Assembly: GCF_037392515.1 (NCBI RefSeq)
Contig: NC_090280.1
Coordinates: forward strand, 60,649,504-60,713,503
Origin: Haliotis asinina
Lineage: Eukaryota > Mollusca > Gastropoda > Lepetellida > Haliotidae
Length of the DNA: 64,000 nucleotides
Direction of reading: 5' to 3'
Shown piece after piece: positions 58,301 through 64,000 of this stretch. The position numbers were made by a program, and so were the translations under genes. The stretch's first letter is position 1. Every line of letters starts with the position of its first letter. The notes below the pieces were generated by a model that made no database searches, was not told the origin of the DNA, and worked only from the letters and a program-made list of their open reading frames with translations.

Positions 58301-58882
58301 ACATTAATCAGACACAGAAAGAGAAAAATTATCTTCCAACATTAATCAGACACAGAAAGAGAGAAATTATCTTCCAACATTAATCAGACCCAGAAAGAGA
58401 GAAATTATCTTCCAACATTAATCAGACACAGAAATTATCTTCCAAGCATATCCAGCTTCGCATAACATGTATATATACTGAGGGAAAAAATGAAGTATCA
58501 CATGAAAGCACAAGTGTTCCTTGATTTTTTTTCAAGGTTTGTTAACAAGCTTTTGTATCCCCTAGCTTGTGACGAAACATGGACACATGTTATCCCGTTT
58601 TCCCTCAGCATATAGGTAGAGACTGATAAATGGAATAACCTTCAAAGCGGCATTAAGCGTTATTCTCATTCTCTCTCTCATTCACAAACCATTCTACTCA
58701 GTCACTGACTGACTCATTCAAGATAATACAATGTAACACTAGACATACTATCAAAGATTGTTTAATCAAGGATTGTCAATCATTCCAGTAACACATTGTA
58801 GTCATCGTAAAAGACGGACTCACCTACAATTGTAGCGAATATAAAGACTCCAATGAGGTAACTGACGATAACAAAAACATAT
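43286..58882 (-). CDS. Cyclic-nucleotide-gated channel, CngL type (S6 to C-terminal coiled coil)
   Basis: Ten exons join in one frame of 676 codons: 58882-58824, 57505-57444, 54919-54831, 53139-53040, 52555-52401, 51755-51669, 50634-50538, 49476-48365, 46081-45922 and 43393-43286. The order is S6 (YVFVIVSYLIGVFIFATIVG), the QVGNVITNRNASRQEFERLL linker, C-linker (DGAKLYMQTHNVPPDLQKRV), the binding domain with FFGEIGILNLDGG and RRTADVRSVGYSELF, a 370-residue disordered exon, and a coiled coil. GINRRTADVRS carries the Arg and Thr that in CNG channels contact the cyclic nucleotide phosphate and guanine. The wording QVGNVITNRNA...LLPDKLKTELAIHVN matches the insect CngL group as I remember it and fits vertebrate CNGA/CNGB less well. 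The product would be a plasma-membrane cation channel opened by cGMP or cAMP. S1-S5 and the pore, and the true last exon, were not found. Confidence 0.88.
44297..44643. repeat. 36-bp tandem array, about 9.5 copies
   Basis: Unit GATAATTAATGTTGAATACT + ATTGCATATTTTATGT. The first six copies are nearly identical; the last three or four are diverged. Lies in a channel intron. Confidence 0.95.
45181..45655. repeat. 63-bp tandem array, about 7.5 copies
   Basis: Unit AATGTTGTTCTACAATGATT + ATAATCTATGTGACACTATG + TGACATTACAACACGGGACG + GTA. Copies 1 and 6 carry GACTATAATC, the others GATTATAATC. Because 63 is a multiple of three, it produces a spurious long open frame. Confidence 0.95.
45922..46081 (-). 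CDS. CNG channel exon: C-terminal coiled-coil start
   Basis: Acceptor CTTCTTCCACCAG and donor GTATGA; 160 bp, phase 2 to 0. Reads SKRHSVDITDARLNPMLHRN then DVHRLSGQVEELTKVVETKM. A nearer AG (before GAACAGC) also keeps the frame but has a poor pyrimidine tract. Confidence 0.75.
46686..46765 (+). mobile_element. tRNA-like SINE head (second type)
   Basis: GAGGCGGCTAACTTTGTGTG, CTGGTGATTAGGTCCCTTAT, GTAGGTTCGAATCCCGGATT. B box GGTTCGAATCC is intact. Its AGGCGGCTAA...GTGATTAGG arms resemble the complement of the head at 37643-37738 more than the main SINE. Confidence 0.6.
46856..47018. repeat. A/C-only low-complexity block with C16
   Basis: About 160 bp with almost only A and C on the plus strand: (CAAA)n-like stretches, then a run of 16 C. 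Strand-asymmetric homopurine/homopyrimidine sequence that may be mis-sized in assembly. Confidence 0.9.
47841..47975 (+). mobile_element. tRNA-headed short SINE, head well preserved
   Basis: GGTGTAGCTCAGTGGTTAAG A box and CTCGGGTTCGAGTCCCTAC B box, both near tRNA consensus, then GTGAAGCCCACTGCTAGAGT and GCTGGAGTATTGCTCAAAGT. Confidence 0.85.
48365..49476 (-). CDS. CNG channel large exon: disordered tail with TPPP repeats
   Basis: TTTCAG acceptor and GTACTA donor; 1112 bp, 370 residues. It begins SIIRDYGQRRLREIEAHRQK (end of the C helix) and becomes Ser/Lys/Pro-rich. Around residues 225-290 a 14-residue unit repeats five times: EYTPPPLPGNLSSSR, DCTPSPTAKKSSSR, EFTPPPSAKQSSSR, EFTPPPSANLLRQR, QYTPPPVDN. 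Two further TPP motifs follow (STPPLASS, LTPPPAKS). The unit suits proline-directed kinases or SH3/WW-type binding, but no partner can be named from sequence. Confidence 0.9.
49917..50140 (+). mobile_element. Core SINE copy
   Basis: GGTGAAGATCTGACTTGGAA, CATGTTGTCGTAAGGGGAGA, CTAACAGGATTGAGTGGTCA, GACTGACACATGTCATCG, TTGATGACTGGATTACCTGA, GGGAATATTTCTGAGTGCGG. Confidence 0.85.
50538..50634 (-). CDS. CNG channel exon: end of binding domain
   Basis: CTTCGTAG acceptor and GTAAAA donor; 97 bp. Reads RRTADVRSVGYSELFVLSRE and DVLGALKDHPDAE; includes the phosphate-binding Arg, the Thr linked to cGMP preference, and the C-helix start. Confidence 0.93.
51366..51590 (-). mobile_element. Core SINE copy
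   Basis: Minus strand: GAACTGGTCTTCGGTAACCC, ATGCTTGTTGCAAGACGCGA, CTAACGGCATTGAGTGGTCA, GATGTTGATCACCGGA-like segment, GACCGCTATAGCCGGAATAT. Confidence 0.8.
51669..51755 (-). CDS. CNG channel exon: phosphate-binding cassette
   Basis: TTTGCAG acceptor and GTAATA donor; 87 bp. Reads SETGTVLKRMAAGDFFGEIG and ILNLDGGIN; the Gly-Glu of FGEIG contacts the ribose in this family. Confidence 0.93.
51893..51950 (-). mobile_element. SINE 3'-end fragment
   Basis: Minus strand: TGTAGCTGGACTAGTCGCAA then AGCGGCATAAAATCTCACTC, the shared tail in degraded form. Confidence 0.55.
52128..52318 (-). mobile_element. Core SINE copy, 5'-degraded
   Basis: Minus strand: GAAGATCCAGAGTTAGAATC, CACTAACGAGATTGGATGGT, GATGCTGATGCTGTTGATCG, TAGTCCAGACTCGATTATTT, CCATATAGCTGGAACAGTGC. 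Confidence 0.85.
52401..52555 (-). CDS. CNG channel exon: start of cyclic-nucleotide-binding domain
   Basis: GCCTAG acceptor and GTATGA donor; 155 bp. Reads VTIFQECQPEFLHDLVLKMR and AYIFTPGDLICRRGEVAREM, then FIVADGVVEVI. Confidence 0.93.
53040..53139 (-). CDS. CNG channel exon: C-linker
   Basis: TGTTGCAG acceptor and GTGAGG donor; 100 bp. Reads GRLNGCDINSLGLLPDKLKT and ELAIHVNLETLKK. Confidence 0.92.
54152..54190 (-). mobile_element. SINE tail fragment
   Basis: Minus strand: GGCGTAAAACTAAACTCACT followed by CACC. Only the last 40 bp of the element remain. Confidence 0.5.
54831..54919 (-). CDS. CNG channel exon: C-linker
   Basis: TTTTCAG acceptor and GTACTG donor; 89 bp. Reads DGAKLYMQTHNVPPDLQKRV and QRWYDYVWS, the C-linker A'-B' helices. 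Confidence 0.9.
54990..55149. mobile_element. MITE-like element with GAGGGAAAC inverted ends
   Basis: Left end ATATACCGAGGGAAACAAAT, right end the complement of ATATACAGAAGGAAACAAAT; about 28 bp of inverted match (through TAAAGGAACAC), 160 bp in all, flanked by TAT-like bases. No coding capacity. Confidence 0.8.
57444..57505 (-). CDS. CNG channel exon: post-S6
   Basis: TTTCAG acceptor and GTAAGT donor; 62 bp. Reads GQVGNVITNRNASRQEFERL and L. A second AG four bases further in would break the frame, so the first is used. Confidence 0.88.
57654..58444. repeat. 38-bp satellite-like array, about 21 copies
   Basis: Unit AACATTAATCAGACACAGAA + AGAGAGAAATTATCTTCC. Copies are nearly identical. A variant GACCC (for GACAC) occurs at 57858, 58162 and 58390, that is 8 and 6 units apart. 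The last unit lacks 8 bp. Lies in the intron after the S6 exon. Confidence 0.97.
58470..58616. mobile_element. MITE-like element with ACTGAGGGAAAA inverted ends
   Basis: Left TATATACTGAGGGAAAAAAT, right the complement of TATATGCTGAGGGAAAACGG; 147 bp. Starts 25 bp after the 38-bp array. The ends resemble those of the 54990-55149 element. Confidence 0.75.
58824..58882 (-). CDS. CNG channel exon: S6 helix
   Basis: TTTTCAG acceptor and GTGAGT donor; 59 bp. Reads YVFVIVSYLIGVFIFATIV, the pore-lining S6 helix of CNG channels. The exon carrying the pore must lie at higher coordinates, at least 5 kb away or outside the window. Confidence 0.85.
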
Positions 58883-59151
58883 CTGAAAACATAAAGAAAC
58901 ATCAGGATGTCACAATTTTTGTATGGAATGAGTGTTTGGCTCACTAACACGTTTATGCAAACATACATGTCATATTGCAAGATGTGGATCTCAGTTGACT
59001 TCTCCTTGAAACGAAGAACTTTCTCTGTAAAAAATAGTTGGCCATGGATTATTCCATGTTATCAGAAGTAAATGAATATTTGAATCTTCAATGTAAGACT
59101 ACTCCTAATTTCCTGTATGTAAATAATGCAACGGTCATCATTTTGCAGATC

Positions 59152-59240
59152 CCCCCCCAAAAAAAAAAAAAAAATTAAAATAAAATAAAATAAAAAAATA
59201 AAACAACCCCCCCAAAAACAACCCCCCCAAAAACACCAAC
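59152..59240. repeat. A/C-rich low-complexity block
   Basis: C8, A15, (AAAAT)n and several CCCCCCCAAAAA units in about 90 bp. Confidence 0.9.
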
Positions 59241-59343
59241 CTATATTGAAACGTATATTTTTATATCTTAATGAAGATAAAAGTATATGTTTTTCATTTT
59301 CCTTAATTCCAAATTTTTTAATGTGGAATCCTGAGTGTTGAAT

Positions 59344-59478
59344 TTATGGTTTCGTCATACTCATGTAGTATTTAATGTTGTACACGTCCAGGAACTGCTT
59401 CACTTCGTCTCCTGTTGCCACATCCACATCAAGCTCACTTGCCGTGTTCAAAGTGGCGTCAAATGAAATTGCTCCCTC
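59344..59478 (-). CDS. Orphan coding-like fragment, function unknown
   Basis: A 44-codon frame ending in TAA, after a possible ACGTAG acceptor: it contains ISFDATLNTASELDVDVATG and DEVKQFLDVYNIKYYMSMTK. Balanced composition looks protein-like, but I do not recognise a family. It lies on the channel strand but in a place where S5/pore sequence would be expected, and it does not resemble that. May be a retrocopy fragment or chance. Confidence 0.2.
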   Translation of the reverse strand, partial: EGAISFDATLNTASELDVDVATGDEVKQFLDVYNIKYYMSMTKP

Positions 59479-59499
59479 CTACGTGAATACCCCTGCCTT

Positions 59500-62400
59500 T
59501 CTTAGCTATGATAATGGCTGGGACAATCTGCAAAATGTTAATCCATTACAATAACTACTACAGGCTGCAGTGCAGAAAATCTATACCAGACAGGCGGTAA
59601 TTAGGGTGCACAATTACGTGTGTCAAAATGTGATATAAGAGTAGTCGATTCTTTGAAAGGCACTTTAGAATTGACAAACAGAACGGGATGGATGTCAGAG
59701 TCTTTCTTATGAGGAAGGTAACGTCTGGGAGAATATGTTTAATTTTGATTTCGTCAAATCTGCACACAATCCAGAATGATACAGATTGCATGATGAAAAC
59801 GTTTCCATCTGCGAATTAAGTATTCATATACTTGCTCATTTAGCCGCTGAATGAAAATCTAGTTCGTATATAATCCGAAGTATATATCCTCCAAAACGTT
59901 GCAGATATCACAATAAGCTTAAGAGGCTGACATTCATAAATTTAAATCCAGCATGTATATGCCTTCTCCTTGTCAGTTGAGTGAATGTGGGTCCATCATT
60001 CACCTGATGACGGAGTTGAAAACCCTGCGGATCTCGTAATAAGAAAAGTGACACTCATAAATCCTCTCCGTTACCGAGTCGTCCTCCAACGATAAATTCT
60101 GAAGTACGGTTCACAGCCACGTTGAGGGGGAACAACAATACACGTTACTATCGACAGCACAGACGTGTACAACAGCAGTTAAATAACCATTACCACAAAC
60201 ACAACCAACAGGACAACATCGAACTGACTTCTTTCACAAATGCACCGGAACCAATGGTTCGAATTCAAGAACCAAATAATGAACACTCAATACTTTTCTT
60301 TTACCGTGCTGATTGAATATCGACCACATCAAACTTCAGCCACGTCAAGCACACATCTACAAAGCATGCCGCTCCTTGTCATGACACAGGTTTTGGAACC
60401 GGATGACGATGTGATAGGAGTCCTACTTGCATAGTAAAATTTTCCAAATTCATGGCCGTGAAACCTTTCACCAAGTTAATTGCATTACTGCTGTTTCTTG
60501 TATTAACCTCAATACCTTTAAACATTTGAACTCTTTAATATTTTAGATATCACAGAAGAGGAATTTATGCATAAAGCATGAAAATCCCTGATGAAGTATT
60601 CACGGACATTGTGAACATATATTTCATGAAACACCGGATGTTGAAGAGGAACAGTTTATAATGTCATCTTTCATTGAAATTTATTGACAGTTGGCAAAGA
60701 AGACACAATTTAGTATGAACAATATATTTAATATGAACCTGTAGTGACGTATGGGTTTGTATACCTTTGTATAGTTAGAGGTATTTGGAAACGGTATTGG
60801 AATCTACAGTGGCACAGAAGAGATTCTTATCCATTAAGTGTATCTACTTTCCCCATTCATATCATTACCATATATACATGCTTGATGGTGTAAGTCCACA
60901 TTTTTCAATTTGAAAGAAAAAATGCTGTTTGCAGTTAACTTTTTAAATTTGGTATGAACTGCTTAAATGAATCAAAATGACCTTATCTTAAAACAATCAC
61001 CCCCCACCCACCCACTCACCCACCCATCCACACACGATAAAAAAATAACCAATAAAAAATGAATCAAACAAACAAACAAAAAATATTTGTGTGTTAGTAT
61101 ACACTACACATACTGTCATTAAACTAACTACATCTCTAAATTAACATGTATACGTAAAATTTAACAACGTATTTATATTTAGCAACCAGAACCAATTCCC
61201 GTCCTTGTTTTATAACCTATGTTTACAGGACAGTATATAGTTTCGGCATTGGATTGATAAATGATAACACAAAGCAAGGACGATGTCTTCTTCGAGTGTT
61301 TACTTCTGTTTCAGCTAAATAAAAGAGGAACCTCTCATTAGCACGGAATATAACCTACCTTTCTGTGTTGGACATGTATATCAATTTTGAAATAATGTCG
61401 ATGAAATGTTAATGTTTATGTTATCTAAATGTTTCAATCGTTAAACGTGCAGTGGTATGTTTAGAAATGCCATCACTTATGGTAAAATGATCTCTTGGTG
61501 ACATATCAGATTGAATGAGGCTGCAGAAACTCACGCTCACATTTCCTGACGTGATTAATGTGTACATCTTGTGTATACTACACTATACTATCATAGTAGT
61601 CTATCAGTGTTAATATATGGGTAGGTGTTAGATGATATTTCAGCCAGTATAAATGAAACAAGATATACAGGTTTTAGATCTTATCTACGTTTAAATGTCG
61701 TTAGAAAACATGACTGGAACATAATCTAAACTTCTGAGGGACTAAATTTTAATATTCTTAATTTGTCAGTCTGATACATTTATACTAGGTTTAGGTTGTG
61801 AAACCCTAACAACAGCAAATCAACACACCTGAGTTCTTGTATTAGCATAGTTCATTAGTAGCATACTTTGTTTTCAAAAGAGACATTTTATTTTATAGAT
61901 ATTGTGATGGCAAAAGGAGAGATTTTATCTTAGCAAAGAGATGCAGAAAAGACAATGTTAGAAACGATGACAAGAACATGTCTTCCTAGAAACTGACGAA
62001 TATCATGACGCTATGTAGTAAATATGAAGTAAATTGTGATGGTTATCAAGATATTTACAGGGCAATGTAGTGTATATTCATACATTTATTTACAAGATGA
62101 GGACTTTTCCATCATCATTAGTTAAGATATTTTAGGACAGTACTTTCAGATCATCGAAAAGATAAGCTGCAAAAACATTTCCTTAATCATAAAAAGGTTC
62201 TGCTGAGGCATGTTCAATCAGAGTCGTTTTACAAAATCTGCAAGCATTCCTCCGGGCACCTTTCGTAGGACTGACTGATTTTGTGGTAATTTGACAAGCA
62301 GGGTTGGACAGCACACCTTATTGAACTCTCAAGTGCCCAAATGTTTTTATAGAAAAGGAATTGTAAAAAAGGTGGCACACGTACTGCTGAAATTGTTCGT

Positions 62401-63020
62401 TCTATACTTTCAATATATTACTTTGAAAGGATATCCATGATATTATTGCGACTGGTTGAACTCTCAAGTGGCAACATTTTTTTACTTTTTCATCGATGTG
62501 GAGTTTTGAATGGTGGCACAGTACAGAAATTATTTGTTCGAAACGTTTAAAACAAAAAGAGTTCACAATTCGTTTATTCATTAAGTATTCGCCTTTTAAA
62601 TGACTGTTACGTTTGTTTTTCTGTCGAGTTGCTTTGTGCGCTTTTAACCTTGATGCCGTTTTAAAGACAGAATTATGTAAAAGAAATTCCTTTAGGGGTA
62701 ATACGGTATTGCCATTGCCCTTGTCATTCTATTCTTTCATCTGACTACATTGCTATGAAAGGATATTATCTAATGAGTTATTTCTGCTGAATAACACTTA
62801 GGACCCTGGTTTCGTCCACATCATTATCGTTAATCTGTGATGACGGATGAACTACAATAACATGAAAGATTCGGTGGTCTTAAAAACTTTCTGAGTGATG
62901 TGTGTGGAAGTGCATATCCTGGTTACGTCCTAAACCACTCACAAGCTGGATGCCTCTTTGTCTAAATATTTAGTTGTGCTGGACAGAACACATGTTAAGT
63001 GTGACTTCGCTGTGAAACTC
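59500..63020. other. Probable channel intron; no gene recognised
   Basis: AT-rich sequence with a CCCAC-rich stretch near 61000-61035. I looked for the CNG pore signature (TTIGE-like) on the minus strand and did not see it. Confidence 0.45.
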
Positions 63021-63029
63021 AGAAAAGAC

Positions 63030-63970
63030 CTCCTGCACACTTGTAGAGCATACACTTCCTTACACCGTGCGTGCACATGGCCGGAACACGAGAACATACA
63101 GATGTAGTGCGTGTCTTTTCAGTGCATGTATTGCAAAGGTGTGCACACGTGCGACCTAAGCAGTGTACATGGCTCACTGATGTTTAACGGGCATGTCTTA
63201 TGAATGTGATTTCTTGTTTTGCTGTGTTCGTGCGTTTTGAGAGATGGGTTTGTTTTGGGGGAGCGATATGGAATGTATGATACATCCATGCGTCACAGAA
63301 AGGCGTTTATGTAAGGTTATGTAAGTGGAAGGTATATACATGTGCGATATATCTGATATTTGTGCGAGTGGAAGTATATGTATGGGATGCACGTGTATGA
63401 TGTAATATATTACACATCCATGCGTCTACAACGAGACATAATGTTTGTGCGAGTGGAAGGTATAAATGTGATGCATGGATAAAAGGCACTTACGTAAGGA
63501 GTTTGTTCGCGTAGTAGATGGACCTAAGATACACACATGCGGGTACACATATGATGCATGCATAAGTAGCTCTGTGAAGGACTTTGTACATGTTCACATA
63601 GCGCATGGGTACATAATAGAAGCACACGGACGTGGGCATGCATGGGCATGCATCAATGCGCTACATTTACATTGTATGTATGTGTACCTCTCTGCTGAAT
63701 TTACTTGTACAATACATGTGCATTTTCATGCATATATTTAGTTTACAATGGATGTTTTACATGAGGGTATATGTGCCCAAATACAAACGCGTTTAGGATG
63801 AAAATGCATACAAAGTGCATACGTACATTAATCTGCCGAATGCAATGAAGATGGGAGCGTGTATATTCATGACCGTGCGCTTTATGCATGCACATTTGAG
63901 TGTCCTTTTATGCATACACCATGCACAGACGTTTGCAGCTTGTCTGCTGAATGAGGCCTCGATATTAAGA
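63030..63970. repeat. CATG- and GTGCA-rich diverged repeat region
   Basis: Recurring pieces such as GTGCGAGTGGAAGGTATA (three variants between 63330 and 63465), ATACATCCATGCGT and many CATGCA/TGTGCA steps. Looks like an old tandem repeat with much alternating purine-pyrimidine sequence. Short open frames here are by-products. Confidence 0.55.
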
Positions 63971-64000
63971 ATACCATTCACATTGAAGATTATTCCAGTA

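Overview
This is animal nuclear DNA: AT-rich, with long introns, canonical GT-AG exons and dense dispersed repeats. The commonest repeat is a gastropod-type SINE whose copies end in a GGAATATTGCT...GCGTAAAACTAAACTCACTCACTCA-like tail. From memory this tail is abundant in abalone (Haliotis) and related vetigastropods, so an abalone-like marine snail is the best guess. That is recognition from memory, not a database result. No bacterial, phage, CRISPR or retroviral content was seen.

Layout. (1) 2.3-12.1 kb, + strand: the last ten exons (438 codons, one unbroken frame) of a coiled-coil centrosomal protein that best fits M-phase phosphoprotein 9 (MPHOSPH9). (2) 12.1-21.4 kb: no host gene recognised; SINE copies and one complete but dead mariner element (18635-19913). 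(3) 21.5-35.5 kb, - strand: two tandem copies of a gene for a secreted protein with two von Willebrand factor A (vWA) domains. The downstream copy (26875 to 21485) is intact and has a TATA box. The upstream copy (35474 to 29738) carries stops and frameshifts in both vWA exons and is a pseudogene. Both keep the same unusual 14-nucleotide microexon. A roughly 1 kb degenerate minisatellite lies between them. (4) 43.3-58.9 kb, - strand: ten exons of a cyclic-nucleotide-gated channel of the invertebrate CngL type, from S6 through C-linker and cyclic-nucleotide-binding domain to a long disordered tail with a 14-residue TPPP repeat and then a coiled coil. S1-S5 and the pore lie beyond the right edge or in exons I could not find, and the last exon is not certain. 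(5) 59-64 kb: probably intron of the channel gene, with simple repeats and one orphan coding-like fragment.

The three genes have no evident functional link; this is an ordinary stretch of metazoan chromosome. The most interesting points are the live/dead vWA gene pair with its shared microexon, the TPPP repeat tail of the channel, at least four kinds of short foldback (MITE-like) element, two SINE types sharing one 3' tail, and several fresh tandem arrays (38, 63, 36 and 26 bp units).
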